From positions 1 through 64,000 of the forward strand of contig NZ_JASBQQ010000003.1 in assembly GCF_029961185.1 (NCBI RefSeq): 64,000 bases of DNA, given 5' to 3'. How positions within the stretch are numbered: the stretch's first letter is position 1; each line of letters opens with the position of its first letter. Shown here in pieces: positions 27,240 to 37,937 of this stretch. The stretch is from Albidovulum aestuarii. Lineage in GTDB: Bacteria > Pseudomonadota > Alphaproteobacteria > Rhodobacterales > Rhodobacteraceae. The translations under genes were made by a program, and so were the position numbers. The notes beneath the pieces are model-generated. The model did not search any database. It was not told the origin of the DNA and was given only the letters and a program-made list of their open reading frames with translations.

Positions 27240-28715
27240 ATGTCCGACCTTCATGCCAATTCGGCCCTCTTCGTCCGCAAGGAAATGTTGCCGCCCTCAG
27301 ACCCGCCGGCGTTGGAATCCGGCGCGATCAAGTGGCTGCGCGAGAACCTCTTCTCGGGCTGGCTGAATTCGACCCTGACCGTTCTGGGACTTGCTGCGAT
27401 TTTCTTTGTGCTGAAGCTGGGGCTTCCATGGTTCCTTCACGGCGTCTGGAACGCCAACTCGCTCGGGGAATGCCGCGAGATCATCGCGGCAACCTGGGGC
27501 GAGGATGCACATGGCGCCTGTTGGGCGGTGATCCGGGAACGCTGGAACCAATTCATGTTCGGGTTCTATCCGCGTGAACTCTACTGGCGGCCAGTTCTGG
27601 CGCTTCTGCTGTTGATGGTCGCGCTCGCACCGGTTCTGTTCTCGGAAAAATCGAACAAGCTCTGGATCGCGGGCGGTGTGATCGCCGTGCTCATCCTCTG
27701 GCTTTCGGTAAGCTATGGCCAATGGATCCCGGTCGGGATTCTCGTGCTGCTTGCCGCAATTACCGGCTACTTGGGGTCTCGTGGCGTTCACTGGCCGGTC
27801 AATCTGCTTTGGTTCACAGGCGTTTACACGGGTCTTGCGTTCTGGCTTCTTTGGGGCGGCACGATCTGGTTGCCAGTCGTTGCGCTGCTTGGATTTGTCG
27901 TTGGCTGGATCGCATTCCGGTTCGCGAGCAATGCAGTCGGAACGATCGTCGGCGCCGGTGCCGGTGCGATCGCGGCGATCCTCTGGTGGTACTTCGCTGC
28001 CGGGGCTCTTTCTGACACGCTGACCGGGCTGACCGGTCGGACGCAGCCGTTCTGGCTCAGGGGTGTTGATTCCGATGAATTCGGGGGCTTCGTCCTTGCT
28101 TTCACCATCGGAATTGCAGGCATCGCGATCTCGCTGCCGATGGGGATCATCCTCGCGCTCGGCCGTCGGTCAGATATGCCGCTTGTCAAGGCGATCTGCG
28201 TCGGCTTCATCGAGTTCATCCGCGGTGTGCCGTTGATCACGCTTCTGTTCGTGGCCTCGCTGCTTCTGAACTACTTCCTGCCGCCGGGGACCAACTTCGA
28301 CATCATCCTGCGCGTCATCATCATGGTCACGCTCTTCTCGGCCGCCTATATCGCCGAGGTGATCCGGGGTGGTCTCGCCGCGCTTCCGCGCGGGCAGTAC
28401 GAGGCGGCCGACGCGCTTGGTCTCGACTACTGGAAGGCGCAACGGCTGATCATCATGCCACAGGCGCTGAAGATCTCCATCCCCGGGATCGTGTCCTCCT
28501 TCATCGGGCTCTTCAAGGACACGACACTGGTGGTCTTCGTCGCCTTGCTCGACCCGCTGAAAGGCATCACCGACGCCGTGCGCGCCGCCATCGAATGGAA
28601 GGGTGTCTACTGGGAACCCTACATCTTCGTCGGCGCCATTTTCTTCATCGTCTGCTTCAGCATGTCGCGGTACGCCATGTACCTCGAGAACAAGCTGAAG
28701 CGTGAACACCGTTAA
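27240..28715 (+). CDS. bztC: Amino-acid ABC transporter permease (BztC/AapM)
   Basis: Second permease subunit, expected to pair with BztB. 491 residues with a long N-terminal half of extra hydrophobic segments and a normal permease domain after about residue 270. The docking loop reads [40 protein letters not shown]. It sits 1 bp after bztB and 11 bp before bztD. Confidence 0.93.
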   Translation: MSDLHANSALFVRKEMLPPSDPPALESGAIKWLRENLFSGWLNSTLTVLGLAAIFFVLKLGLPWFLHGVWNANSLGECREIIAATWGEDAHGACWAVIRERWNQFMFGFYPRELYWRPVLALLLLMVALAPVLFSEKSNKLWIAGGVIAVLILWLSVSYGQWIPVGILVLLAAITGYLGSRGVHWPVNLLWFTGVYTGLAFWLLWGGTIWLPVVALLGFVVGWIAFRFASNAVGTIVGAGAGAIAAILWWYFAAGALSDTLTGLTGRTQPFWLRGVDSDEFGGFVLAFTIGIAGIAISLPMGIILALGRRSDMPLVKAICVGFIEFIRGVPLITLLFVASLLLNYFLPPGTNFDIILRVIIMVTLFSAAYIAEVIRGGLAALPRGQYEAADALGLDYWKAQRLIIMPQALKISIPGIVSSFIGLFKDTTLVVFVALLDPLKGITDAVRAAIEWKGVYWEPYIFVGAIFFIVCFSMSRYAMYLENKLKREHR

Positions 28716-28726
28716 GGAGAGTCCAT

Positions 28727-29521
28727 ATGTCGGACCCACATGCAGTCACCCGCGAAATCGACCGCAGCCACATGCAGGTTTCGGACGAAGTCGCAATCCA
28801 GATCACCAATATGAACAAATGGTACGGCGCGTTCCACGTGCTGCGCGACGTCAACGTAACGGTGAACCGGGGCGAGCGCATCGTCATCTGCGGTCCCTCC
28901 GGTTCCGGCAAGTCGACGTTGATCCGCTGCATCAACCGGTTGGAGGAACACCAGCAGGGCAAAATCGTTGTCGACGGAATTGAACTCACCAATGACCTCA
29001 AAAACATCGACAAGGTGCGGTCAGAGGTCGGGATGGTGTTCCAGCACTTCAACCTTTTCCCGCATCTGACGATCCTCGAAAACTGCACACTCGCGCCCAT
29101 CTGGGTCCGTAAGGTCCCGAAGAAAGAAGCCGAGGCGACGGCGATGCATTTCCTTGAAAAGGTGAAGATTCCGGAGCAAGCCAACAAGTATCCGGGCCAG
29201 TTGTCGGGTGGTCAGCAGCAGCGGGTGGCCATTGCCCGGTCGCTCTGCATGAAGCCGCGCATCATGCTGTTCGACGAACCGACATCGGCGCTTGACCCCG
29301 AGATGATCAAGGAAGTGCTCGATACGATGATCGAGCTGGCCGAAGAGGGGATGACGATGCTCTGCGTGACCCACGAGATGGGCTTCGCCCAGGCTGTGGC
29401 GAACCGGGTCATCTTCATGGACCAGGGCCAGATCGTTGAACAGAATGAACCGAAAGAGTTCTTCAACAACCCGCAATCGGACCGGACGAAGTTGTTCCTA
29501 AGCCAGATTCTCGGACACTGA
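28727..29521 (+). CDS. bztD: Amino-acid ABC transporter ATPase (BztD/AapP)
   Basis: Drives uptake by ATP hydrolysis. 264 residues: Walker [10 protein letters not shown] at 56-64, Q-loop in [14 protein letters not shown], signature [15 protein letters not shown], Walker [16 protein letters not shown], and the H-loop in [15 protein letters not shown] precedes the ATG. Last gene of the transporter operon, closed by a strong terminator. Confidence 0.95.
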   Translation: MSDPHAVTREIDRSHMQVSDEVAIQITNMNKWYGAFHVLRDVNVTVNRGERIVICGPSGSGKSTLIRCINRLEEHQQGKIVVDGIELTNDLKNIDKVRSEVGMVFQHFNLFPHLTILENCTLAPIWVRKVPKKEAEATAMHFLEKVKIPEQANKYPGQLSGGQQQRVAIARSLCMKPRIMLFDEPTSALDPEMIKEVLDTMIELAEEGMTMLCVTHEMGFAQAVANRVIFMDQGQIVEQNEPKEFFNNPQSDRTKLFLSQILGH

Positions 29522-29540
29522 CACTCATTGGATACAAGAA

Positions 29541-29570
29541 AAAAAGCCCCGGTTTCTGCCGGGGCTTTTT
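29541..29570 (+). terminator. Bidirectional terminator after bztD
   Basis: AAAAAGCCCCGG (29541-29552) pairs perfectly with CCGGGGCTTTTT (29559-29570). A/T runs on both sides suit the bztD transcript and the convergent phosphatase gene. Confidence 0.9.
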
Positions 29571-29588
29571 GCGTATATGGGCGGGCTT

Positions 29589-30107
29589 TCAGTCCCGCCC
29601 CGATGGCACGAAAAAATCCAAGACGGAGCCGGACCCTGCCTTGATCGCCGACCAGCGGTCGATCTGGAAATCGACCACCAGCGTGGCGCCGGTCGGATAG
29701 CGGTGGAAGTCCGGGTCGGCGGGCACGCGCGCGGGCAGGCGGGCAGCGAATTCAGCGATGCCGGGATTGTGCCCGATCATCAACACGCAATCACCGGTCG
29801 CCTTCGAAAGGTATTTCATCATCACGTCCGGCGCCGCGTGGTACAACGCCGGCACGAACTCCACCTTCGGGGTCACTTCCAGCGGTGCGGCCGCCATCCG
29901 GGTCCAGGTCTCCTTGGTCCGCTCGGCTGTTGAACACAGGACCTGATCGGGTTCGTAGCCCCGCGAATGAAGCCACTCCCCCAGTTCCAGCGCCGCGCGC
30001 CGCCCGCGCCCGTTCAGGGGCCGGTCATGATCGGCGGTTGCGGGATCGTCCCAAGCGGATTTTGCATGGCGTGTCAGGATCAGGCGGCGGTGGCCGGAAG
30101 GAGTCAT
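29589..30107 (-). CDS. SixA-like histidine phosphatase
   Basis: 172 residues of the RHxx histidine-phosphatase fold. The catalytic LTRHAKSAW is at the N-terminus, with DRPLNGRGRRAALELGEWL and, later, MIGHNPGI supplying the second histidine. SixA-type enzymes dephosphorylate phosphohistidine proteins, but the substrate here is unknown. The ATG at 30107 overlaps the stop of the upstream Fe-S protein gene (ATGA). Confidence 0.85.
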   Translation of the reverse strand: MTPSGHRRLILTRHAKSAWDDPATADHDRPLNGRGRRAALELGEWLHSRGYEPDQVLCSTAERTKETWTRMAAAPLEVTPKVEFVPALYHAAPDVMMKYLSKATGDCVLMIGHNPGIAEFAARLPARVPADPDFHRYPTGATLVVDFQIDRWSAIKAGSGSVLDFFVPSGRD

Positions 30108-30766
30108 TTGTGAAAAAGCCTCATGTGATAGGCGGATTGTTCCGGCAGCCTGCCATAGGCTTGTGACAGCGGGCAAGCGCGGCGAACAAGACAACCCGAA
30201 GAAAGGCAATCCCGACCGGCAGTGGCGTCAAGGAAAGCATGACAGGAGGGCACATCGTAGCCTTCTGTCGTCAGCGCACCGGCCGGGCAGGCTACCTCGC
30301 AGGGACGGTCGGCGCAGCTAAGGCAGGGTGAGGCAGCGGGCGGTGGCGGCAGGTCAAGATGGTCGGGCAACGCCAGGGCGCCCCGGAACGACACCATGAG
30401 CCCTGCCTGATCATGGACAAGTAGCTGCACGGGCGAGGCCCAGACCCGTCCGGTCCTGAGCGCCCAGCGATAGAATGGCGGATAGGGCGGGCCGTCGGAG
30501 GGGAAGATGGCCTGACCGCCGCAGGTGGCGGCGATGTCGCCAAGCACCCGCTTCGACCAGCGATCCAGCGGGTCAGCGGTGCCGTCCCGCCATTCCGGCG
30601 ATGCCGTCAGTTGCGCCCAGAATCCCGGTTCCGAAGGTCCGAATAGCAACAGCGTTCGGGTTCCCTCCGGGCAGTCATCCCCGGGTGCGGGATTAAACCC
30701 GCCGAAAACCGCTAGGCGGTGTCCGGCGGCACTTCTGTCGATACTGGAAAGATCGGCCCGCGTCAT
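30104..30766 (-). CDS. Ferredoxin-like 4Fe-4S protein
   Basis: 220 residues. The C-terminal part has two cysteine groups: CLSCADRPCEVACP, then CHAFLDATAGRDCLSSGCLVRRACP, compatible with one or two iron-sulfur clusters and recalling the QueG-type ferredoxin domain. The N-terminal 120 residues have no motif I know. It is coupled to the phosphatase gene by a 4-bp overlap. Function unknown. Confidence 0.65.
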   Translation of the reverse strand: MTRADLSSIDRSAAGHRLAVFGGFNPAPGDDCPEGTRTLLLFGPSEPGFWAQLTASPEWRDGTADPLDRWSKRVLGDIAATCGGQAIFPSDGPPYPPFYRWALRTGRVWASPVQLLVHDQAGLMVSFRGALALPDHLDLPPPPAASPCLSCADRPCEVACPAGALTTEGYDVPSCHAFLDATAGRDCLSSGCLVRRACPLSQAYGRLPEQSAYHMRLFHK

Positions 30767-30833
30767 GACGGAACGATGCCGTGCCCCTCAGCCGTCGGCA
30801 ATGCCAAAGGCGACCTTCGACGCGTGGTTTTCG

Positions 30834-31712
30834 TTACCGCACGCGCGGCTTCACACGTGGTTCGGTCGTGCGGATGAGAGAGCCCGCGCCGTGATCGGTG
30901 AACAGTTCCAGAAGACACGCGTTCGGCACCCGTCCATCGAGGATGACGACGGCGCGCACACCTTCCTCAATCGCCTTCAGCGCGGTTTCGGTCTTGGGAA
31001 TCATGCCGCCCGCGATGACGCCCTTGGCGGTGAGATCACGAACCTCGTCCGGCGTCAGCTGGGTCATGACCTCGCCCGCCTCGTTCTTCACGCCCGAGAC
31101 GTCGGTCAGCAGCAGAAGGCGGTCAGCCTGAAGGGCACCTGCTATGGCGCCCGCAGCGGTATCGCCATTGACGTTGAAGGTCTCGTTCGCCTCCATTCCC
31201 GTCGCCACCGGCGCGACGACAGGAATGATCCCGGCGGTGAAGAGGTCGCGCAGAACCTGCACGTTCATCTCGACCGGCTTTCCGACAAAGCCAAGCTCGG
31301 GATCGTCGGCAACGCAGACCATGAGGTCGTCGTCCTTTCCCGAAAGCCCGACCGCTCTGCCGCCTTCGTCCATGATTGCCTGAACAATGCGCTTATTGAC
31401 AAGGCCGGTCAGAACCATCTCGACGACCTCGACGGTGGCCTTGTCGGTTACGCGCTTGCCGCGCACGAACTCCGACTTGATGCCCAGCCGAGACAGCAGA
31501 TCGTTGATCATCGGCCCGCCACCATGGACGACAACCGGGTTCATCCCGACCTGACGCATCAGCACGATATCGCGGGCAAACTCGGCCATTGCCGCCTCAT
31601 CCCCCATCGCGTTGCCGCCGAACTTCACGACGACGACGGCGCCGGTATAGCGCTGAAGGTAGGGCAGCGCCTCGGAAAGGGTCCGAGCGGTGGCGATCCA
31701 GTCACGGTTCAT
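30834..31712 (-). CDS. argB: Acetylglutamate kinase
   Basis: Phosphorylates N-acetylglutamate in arginine synthesis. 292 residues. Amino-acid kinase features include [25 protein letters not shown], and the C-terminal [17 protein letters not shown] and [18 protein letters not shown]. The ATG at 31712 follows GAGAAAG; an in-frame ATG at 31727 would add five residues (MRKQD). Next to engB, as in related genomes. Confidence 0.96.
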   Translation of the reverse strand: MNRDWIATARTLSEALPYLQRYTGAVVVVKFGGNAMGDEAAMAEFARDIVLMRQVGMNPVVVHGGGPMINDLLSRLGIKSEFVRGKRVTDKATVEVVEMVLTGLVNKRIVQAIMDEGGRAVGLSGKDDDLMVCVADDPELGFVGKPVEMNVQVLRDLFTAGIIPVVAPVATGMEANETFNVNGDTAAGAIAGALQADRLLLLTDVSGVKNEAGEVMTQLTPDEVRDLTAKGVIAGGMIPKTETALKAIEEGVRAVVILDGRVPNACLLELFTDHGAGSLIRTTEPRVKPRVR

Positions 31713-31813
31713 GTCTTGCTTTCTCATTCGCGAAAAAACCTGAAAGGGCGGATGACGTGGTGTTACAGCGTTCCGCGACGTCGGCCAAGGGCGGGAGCCA
31801 AAATCCTTCCGCC

Positions 31814-32464
31814 TCACGCCATCGTTGCGATGATCGCCCGCAGCGTTTCGATGCCATCGCCCTTTTCGGACGAAGTCACGACTATCTCGGGGTAGGCAGC
31901 AGGGTGCTTTTGCAGCGCCGCGCGGACCTGGGTCAGGACCTTCTCGTGTTCCGAGGTCTTGATCTTGTCTGCCTTGGTCAGAACCACCTGAAAGGTCACG
32001 GCGGACCGGTCGAGAAGCGTCAGGATCTCCTCATCCACCTTCTTGATGCCGTGGCGCATGTCGATCAGCACGAAGGCGCGGCGTAGGGTTTGCCGCCCGC
32101 CGAGATAGGATTTTAACAGCGCTTGCCATTTCGCCACCACCGCGACAGGCGCCTCGGCATAGCCATAGCCGGGCAGGTCGACGAGGTAATGGGTGTCTCC
32201 GGCCGTGAAATAGTTGATCTCCTGCGTCCGGCCCGGCGTGTTGGAGGCGCGCGCCAGTGCCTTGCGGCCCGTCAGCGCGTTGATGAGAGAGCTTTTTCCG
32301 ACATTCGAACGGCCCGCGAAACAGACCTCCACCCGGTCGGCCGGGGGCAGGCCCGACATCGCGACGACACCTTTGAGAAAGTCGATGGGGCCGGCGAACA
32401 TCAGCCGCCCCTTTTCGCGGCTGGCTTCGTCCGGCATCGGGGCCAGCGGGAAGGGAATCGTCAC
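31814..32464 (-). CDS. engB: Ribosome biogenesis GTPase EngB (YihA/YsxC)
   Basis: Essential GTPase for 50S assembly. 216 residues: G1 GRSNVGKSS at 51-59, G2 threonine in [14 protein letters not shown]3 DLPGYG, G4 TKAD. It overlaps the MOSC gene start by 4 bp. Confidence 0.96.
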   Translation of the reverse strand: MTIPFPLAPMPDEASREKGRLMFAGPIDFLKGVVAMSGLPPADRVEVCFAGRSNVGKSSLINALTGRKALARASNTPGRTQEINYFTAGDTHYLVDLPGYGYAEAPVAVVAKWQALLKSYLGGRQTLRRAFVLIDMRHGIKKVDEEILTLLDRSAVTFQVVLTKADKIKTSEHEKVLTQVRAALQKHPAAYPEIVVTSSEKGDGIETLRAIIATMA

Positions 32465-33216
32465 GGCAAAAGCTCCGCCCGGTCGCCGACATTGATTTCG
32501 CCGGAGTCGATGACCTTTGCGTAAAGGCCGAAATCATTGTCGCCATGCAGCGCTGTCAGCGCGCGCAGGGTGTCGGCATCGCGTTCACCGGTCACAGGGT
32601 TCGCGGTCGTGGCCAGACAGCGCTCTTTCGGTTCGACGATCTCCAGTACCGCGCCGCCGACCCTGAGCTTGCGGCCGATCCAGTCCCGCTCTTCCCAGGG
32701 CTTCAGGCCTTCCAGCCAGATATTGCCCCGCCAGCGCAAAGGGGAAAGGTCGACGCCCATATATTCCCCCAGCGCCCGGTTCGACGCGAGCGAGATGAGG
32801 GAGATCGATGGATAGTCGGTATCGGTCATGCCACGGCCTTCAACCGAATAAATTCGCGTGGGCAGGGCCCGGTCGGTCGGGCTGATCGGGCGAACCCAAT
32901 CGATGAAGCGGGCGGCATCGGCGGCATCGTCCGGACGGAATGTGATATCGGGCCGCTCCGGATGGGTCAGCGTCAGGGACGCTGCCGCCTCGTCAAGCGT
33001 GGCATTGATCGCCATCAGCTTCGGCGCCTTGGACCCGCGTGAAAAGTTCTGGCAGGGCGACCATTCGCCCTCCGTGATCTTCGCCGCGTCATGCGCCACC
33101 GCCCAGTGCCGGTCCCATCGCAGGCCCTGCCCCGCAGTCAACCGGGCCCGCGACAATGCCTCGCGACCATGCGATTTCAGCGGATGACGCTGGAGCGAAG
33201 CAACTGTCGGCGTCAT
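32461..33216 (-). CDS. MOSC-domain protein
   Basis: 251 residues. An N-terminal beta-barrel-like part (VASLQRHPLKSHGREALSRARLTAGQGLRWDRHWAV) precedes a MOSC domain with RWRGNIWLEGLKPWEERDWIGRKLRVGGAVLEIVEPKERCLATTANPVTG, which holds the conserved cysteine. MOSC proteins carry or transfer molybdenum-cofactor sulfur, and in mARC-like enzymes bind Moco. Overlaps both yidC and engB by 4 bp. Confidence 0.9.
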   Translation of the reverse strand: MTPTVASLQRHPLKSHGREALSRARLTAGQGLRWDRHWAVAHDAAKITEGEWSPCQNFSRGSKAPKLMAINATLDEAAASLTLTHPERPDITFRPDDAADAARFIDWVRPISPTDRALPTRIYSVEGRGMTDTDYPSISLISLASNRALGEYMGVDLSPLRWRGNIWLEGLKPWEERDWIGRKLRVGGAVLEIVEPKERCLATTANPVTGERDADTLRALTALHGDNDFGLYAKVIDSGEINVGDRAELLP

Positions 33217-35036
33217 TTCGGCGCCGACTTGTCGCGTTTGAACCCGCTCTTGATATTCCCGAAGAGATCCGGGCGTTTCCCGTGCATCGACATGATCGTG
33301 TATTGCTGGACGAAAGTGATCGTGTTGTTCGCGATCCAGTAAATGACGAGGCCCGAGGCGAAACTACCGAGCATGAACATGAAGATCCACGGCATCCAGG
33401 CAAAGATCATCTGCTGAGTCGGATCGGTCGGTGCGGGGTTCAGTTTCTGCTGGAACCACATCGAGATGCCGAGAAGGATCGGCAGCACGCCGAGCGAGAA
33501 GATGAAGAAGAGCGAGCCCTGGTCGGGTGTGGCCCAGGGCAGAAGGCCGAAGAGGTTCAGGATCGACGAAGGGTCGGGTGACGAAAGGTCCTTGATCCAG
33601 CCAAACCACGGGGCGTGGTAAAGTTCGATCGTGACGTAGATGACCTTGTAGAGTGAGAAGAAGATCGGGATCTGAAGCAGGATCGGCAGGCAGCCGGAGG
33701 CCGGGTTGACCTTGTTCTTCTTGTAAAGCTCCATCATGCCTTTCTGCATCTTCTGGCGATCGTCGCCCGCAGCCTCTTTGAGGGCCTCCATCTCAGGCTG
33801 CAACTCCTTCATCCTGGCCATCGAGATGTAGGATTTGCGCGCCAGCGGGAAGACGATCAGCTTGATGATGAAGGTCAGCGCGATGATCGCCCAGCCCATG
33901 TTGCCAATGGCGCCATGGAGCCAGTGCAGCAACTGGAACATCGGTTTGGTCAGGAAGAAGAACCAGCCCCAGTCGATGGAGTCGACGAAACCCTTGATCC
34001 CGGCGGTTTCTTCATAACCCTTGATCGCTTCCCATTCTTTCGCACCGGCAAAAAGCATCGTCGTTGCGGTCGAGGTTGCGCCCGGCGCGACATCCATCAC
34101 CGGAAGGCGTGCTTCGGCCTGATAGATGTCTGCCCCGGGAACGTATTTCACGACCGAGGTGAAAGGCTGGCCCGGAGCAGGGGCAAGTGTCGTCATCCAG
34201 TATTTGTCGGTGAATCCGATCCAGCCATCGGCGGTGACGGCGACGGGCTCTGCAGGTGCGCCTTCCCGGTTGTCGATATCGAGATCCGGAATGGCGGAAT
34301 ACTTGGTTTCCTCCAGCACGCCATCCGACATGCGGACGACACCCTCGTGCAGAACGTAGATGCGCTGGGCGTCGGGAATTCCGTGGCGGGCGACGATGCC
34401 GTAAGGCGCGAGGCGGACCGCAGCGCCGGTCTGGTTCTCAACCGATTGGGTTACGGTGAAAAGGTAGTCGTCGTCGACCTCGATCTTGCGGTGGAAGACC
34501 AGACCTGCGCCATTGTCCCATTTAAGCGTGACGGGTTTTCCCGGGGCCAGCGTCGCGCCCGCTTCGACCTGCCACAACGTCTTTGCGTTGGGCACAAACG
34601 ACGGGTCAAGTCCACCGGCCGGCAGCCAGCCATAGACTGCATAATAGGGCTTCGCTGCATTGAGGTCGGTGCCGCCGATCGGCGCCAGCAGCCGGACATC
34701 CGCGGCGCCCTCATCAAGCGAAACCTTGTAATCCTTCAGCGACAGATCGTCGATGCGCCCGCCGAGAAGCGAGATGGAACCTTCGAGCCGCGGCGTTTCG
34801 ATGTCGACGCGCGCGGCGGCCGACAGTTCGGCGGCGGCCGTGTCGACGGCAGGTGCCCCGGAGGCGGGTTCGCCTGTCGCGGTTGCGGGCTGGGTTGCGT
34901 CCACGCCTTGCGCGGTTGTTGTGGGCGCATTCGGATCGACCTCGGGTGTTGGCGGCGGGAACAGGGTGAACCAGATCAGGATCACCAGGAACGACAGCAC
35001 CGTCGCGAGAATGAGGTTCTTGTTCTGGTCATCCAT
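33213..35036 (-). CDS. yidC: Membrane protein insertase YidC
   Basis: Inserts and folds inner-membrane proteins, with or without SecYEG. 607 residues: start MDDQNKNLILATVLSFLVILIW (TM1), a Pro/Ala/Thr linker, the large periplasmic beta-sandwich domain (about 75-360), then the conserved five-TM core with KSYISMARMKELQPEMEALKEAAGDDRQKMQKGMMELYKKNKVNP, ASGCLPILLQIPIFFSLYKVI and IFMFMLGSFASGLVIYWIANN. A gram-negative type YidC. It is separated from yidD-rnpA-rpmH, which commonly precede it, by about 5 kb. Confidence 0.97.
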   Translation of the reverse strand: MDDQNKNLILATVLSFLVILIWFTLFPPPTPEVDPNAPTTTAQGVDATQPATATGEPASGAPAVDTAAAELSAAARVDIETPRLEGSISLLGGRIDDLSLKDYKVSLDEGAADVRLLAPIGGTDLNAAKPYYAVYGWLPAGGLDPSFVPNAKTLWQVEAGATLAPGKPVTLKWDNGAGLVFHRKIEVDDDYLFTVTQSVENQTGAAVRLAPYGIVARHGIPDAQRIYVLHEGVVRMSDGVLEETKYSAIPDLDIDNREGAPAEPVAVTADGWIGFTDKYWMTTLAPAPGQPFTSVVKYVPGADIYQAEARLPVMDVAPGATSTATTMLFAGAKEWEAIKGYEETAGIKGFVDSIDWGWFFFLTKPMFQLLHWLHGAIGNMGWAIIALTFIIKLIVFPLARKSYISMARMKELQPEMEALKEAAGDDRQKMQKGMMELYKKNKVNPASGCLPILLQIPIFFSLYKVIYVTIELYHAPWFGWIKDLSSPDPSSILNLFGLLPWATPDQGSLFFIFSLGVLPILLGISMWFQQKLNPAPTDPTQQMIFAWMPWIFMFMLGSFASGLVIYWIANNTITFVQQYTIMSMHGKRPDLFGNIKSGFKRDKSAPK

Positions 35037-35319
35037 GATGGCGTCACTACCCGTCCTGTCCGAAGTCTCGGCTGGTTCAACAGAACGGGCGGCGAAAGGT
35101 CAAGCGGTTTTCGGGTATCGGCCTTGCTGGCAAGGGCTGACCTGTGCTCTGGGCAGCGCCTTTGCAGCTCAGGGGCGGTTGGCAGACCCGGTTGCCGGTC
35201 GGCCAACGTCGAGTGCGGCGCAGATGCGCGGTCGTGGTCACGAAAATAGCCCTGCGGGCACGGTCTGAAACTGCGAGATTGAAACAGGGGTACCGGATCG
35301 TTGCTGACCCGGGGCTGGA

Positions 35320-36861
35320 TCAACCGGTGCGGCGTTTCACGCTTGGTGGACCGGAAAGCTTGGCGCGATGTCTGACGATCCAGTCACGGGTGGCCTGAAT
35401 CGGCAATGGGCGGGAAATAACATAGCCCTGAATATGGGTGCAGCCAAGCTGCGCCAGAATGGCGTGTTCCCCGATGGTTTCCACGCCTTCGGCCAGCGTT
35501 TTCAACCCCAGCCGCTCCGCCATCGACAGGACCGCAGTCACCATGCGCTGCTGCGCCGGGTCACAATCGACCTGCGTGACATAAGACCGGTCGATCTTGA
35601 TGCGGTTCACGGCGAACCGGCGGATCGCGGCGATCGAGGCATGGCCGGTGCCGAAATCGTCAAGATCAATTGGGCAGCCGAACTGTGCAAGGGCAGAGAT
35701 ATTGCGCACGACGATGTCGTCTTCAGACTCTGCCGCAACGGTTTCCAGAATTTCCACCGTCAGCCGTTCGGGCCTCAGGTCAAAGCGATCCAGTTGCCAT
35801 TTGATCTTGCTGACCAAAGACGGGTCGCACAGCTCCTCGCGCGAGAAATTGACCGCGACCATGGGAACGCTCAGACAGTCGGCATCCCACATTCGCAGGG
35901 CCGAGAGCGCATGGTTGAGAATGATCTCGCCCAAACGCCCCCCAAGACCTGCTTCGAGGATCGCCGGAAGGAATTCGGCTGGCGTCAGAACGCCACGCTC
36001 GGGGTGTTGCCAGCGGGCCAACGCTTCGAAACCGGAGATGTCGCCGGTATCTGTGCAGAGTTGCGGTTGGAAGTAGGCAACGATTTCGCCGGTTTCCAGA
36101 GCAGCCTCGATACGGCCCTGCAGGGCGACATGCGCCGATGTGGCCTTCGCGATATCCGCGGTAAAGGCGCGGATCGTTCCCGCTCCGCTGCGCGCTGCGG
36201 CCGTAAGCGCGGCGGCGGCGGCGGTGAGCAACGCCTGACCTGTCCGCTCCGGCGCACGGCCCGAAAGACAGAAGCCGACAGAGACACTGACATAGACCGT
36301 GGTCGCATCGATGCTGATCGGTTCGGCGGCGGCAGCCTTCAGCCGCGCAGCGACCTGGATGACCGATTCGAGGTCCATCCTCCGTCCGGGTGCAAGCGCC
36401 ACGGCAAAAGTTTCGCCGTCGGCGCGGGCCAGCACGTCCTGATCCCGCAGAACCCCCTGCAAGCGGTCGGCGATCTTTCGCAGGACCAGTTCATGAGCGC
36501 TTTGCCCAAAGCTGGTGCGCACGCGATTGGGTTCGTCGAGGCCAACGACAAGGCAGGCGGTGGTCTGGCCGGTCTCTTCCTCGGTCAGGAAACCGCGGTC
36601 GAGCGCGTCATGCACCGCGATCGACGCCGGAAGGCCGGTGACCACATCGATGGTTTTCCGGATCGGGATCGGCGCTGGTTCGCCAGGCCGGCGCCCTGCG
36701 AGCCAGGCCAGCGGCAGTCCAGTGCAGAGGACGAGTGCCGCACCGGCAGCGCCGAAAAAATGACCTGCGGCCGCCAGACCGGTGAACAATACCAGCAGTT
36801 CCGGCCGCGCCAGATCCGCACCGGTTCTGATCAGGCTGGTGCGGATACCGTGTCGGATCAT
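35320..36861 (-). CDS. Cyclic-di-GMP phosphodiesterase with degenerate GGDEF
   Basis: 513 residues from the ATG at 36861, with GAGGG 7 bp upstream; a TTG 48 bases earlier is less likely. One membrane segment pair at about 21-56, a GGDEF-like domain (80-235) whose signature is replaced by RADGETF, so no cyclase activity is expected, and an EAL domain (255-500) that keeps FEALARWQHPERG, NFSREEL, VEILE, DDFGTGHASI, KIDRSYV and AEGVET. Likely a c-di-GMP-degrading enzyme. Confidence 0.9.
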   Translation of the reverse strand: MIRHGIRTSLIRTGADLARPELLVLFTGLAAAGHFFGAAGAALVLCTGLPLAWLAGRRPGEPAPIPIRKTIDVVTGLPASIAVHDALDRGFLTEEETGQTTACLVVGLDEPNRVRTSFGQSAHELVLRKIADRLQGVLRDQDVLARADGETFAVALAPGRRMDLESVIQVAARLKAAAAEPISIDATTVYVSVSVGFCLSGRAPERTGQALLTAAAAALTAAARSGAGTIRAFTADIAKATSAHVALQGRIEAALETGEIVAYFQPQLCTDTGDISGFEALARWQHPERGVLTPAEFLPAILEAGLGGRLGEIILNHALSALRMWDADCLSVPMVAVNFSREELCDPSLVSKIKWQLDRFDLRPERLTVEILETVAAESEDDIVVRNISALAQFGCPIDLDDFGTGHASIAAIRRFAVNRIKIDRSYVTQVDCDPAQQRMVTAVLSMAERLGLKTLAEGVETIGEHAILAQLGCTHIQGYVISRPLPIQATRDWIVRHRAKLSGPPSVKRRTG

Positions 36862-36936
36862 GGCAGTTCCCTCAGTCGCCGGGCCACGGAAATGGGCCTT
36901 TCGGGTCAACGCTAAGGGGCGGGGGTGAGCGGGAGG

Positions 36937-37815
36937 TTAATCTTCGTCTGACGAAAACTTCGGAATTTCGTTAAAATCCGATGCTTTGCTTCTGCCCGTG
37001 GCGAGACTGACAAAATCGAAGAGTTTCGGGTCCAGGAGATGCGATGGTCGCGCGTTCATCAGCGCCCGGAACATGACCTGCCTGCGGCCGGGACTGCGCG
37101 ACTCCCATCCGTCGAGGATCTGCTTGACCTGCTGGCGTTGCAGCCCATCCTGCGAGCCGCAGAGGTCGCAGGGGATAATCGGATAGTTCATTGCCCTCGC
37201 GAATTTTTCGCAATCTGCTTCGGCCACGAAGGCGAGGGGACGGTAGACGAAAAGGTCGCCATCCTCATTCAGAAGCTTCGGCGGCATGGTGGCCAGCCGC
37301 CCGCCGTGGAAGAGATTCATGAAGAAGGTCTCTAAGACATCGTCGCGGTGATGGCCGAGCACCACGGCCGAACAGCCCTCTTCACGCGCGATGCGATAGA
37401 GATTGCCGCGACGAAGCCGCGAGCAGAGGGAACACATCGTGCCCCCCGGCGCGATCTTGTCGGTGACGATGGAATAGGTGTCGGCATATTCAATCCGGTG
37501 CTCGACGCCCATCTTCGTCAGGAACTCGGGCAGCACCGTTGCCGGAAAACCCGGCTGTCCCTGATCGAGGTTGCAGGCCAGCAGATCGACTGGCAGAAGG
37601 CCGCGCCATTTCAATTCATGCAGCACCGCCAGCAGGGTGTAGCTGTCTTTGCCGCCCGACAGGCAGACCAGCCAGCGCGCACCGCGTTCGATCATGCCGT
37701 AAGCCTCTATCGCTTCGCGCGTCTCGCGCACGATCCGCTTGCGGAGTTTCTTGAACTCCGTCGAGGCAGGCGCGCCGTGAAACAGCGGATGGATATCATC
37801 AAGGTCGTCAAGCAT
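36937..37815 (-). CDS. ttcA: tRNA 2-thiocytidine synthetase TtcA
   Basis: Makes 2-thiocytidine at position 32 of tRNA using ATP, an Fe-S cluster and a sulfur donor. 292 residues from the ATG at 37815. PP-loop SGGKDS at 53-58 and two CxxC motifs, Cys128/Cys131 ([13 protein letters not shown]) and Cys216/Cys219 ([14 protein letters not shown]), as in the TtcA family. Confidence 0.95.
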   Translation of the reverse strand: MLDDLDDIHPLFHGAPASTEFKKLRKRIVRETREAIEAYGMIERGARWLVCLSGGKDSYTLLAVLHELKWRGLLPVDLLACNLDQGQPGFPATVLPEFLTKMGVEHRIEYADTYSIVTDKIAPGGTMCSLCSRLRRGNLYRIAREEGCSAVVLGHHRDDVLETFFMNLFHGGRLATMPPKLLNEDGDLFVYRPLAFVAEADCEKFARAMNYPIIPCDLCGSQDGLQRQQVKQILDGWESRSPGRRQVMFRALMNARPSHLLDPKLFDFVSLATGRSKASDFNEIPKFSSDED

Positions 37816-37937
37816 GGCGTTTGCGATACTGCATCGCTTGATTTGCGGCAAGGCTACGTGTCGACCGCCACTCTTTGAGAAATGCCGGATAAGTGGCATC
37901 CTGACGGGATTGAACCAGAGACTTTCAGGAGAGCATC

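Noticed and set aside
30525-31895. 456-codon plus-strand ORF.
   Set aside because: It is antisense to argB and the Fe-S protein gene; composition is that of a GC-rich shadow frame.
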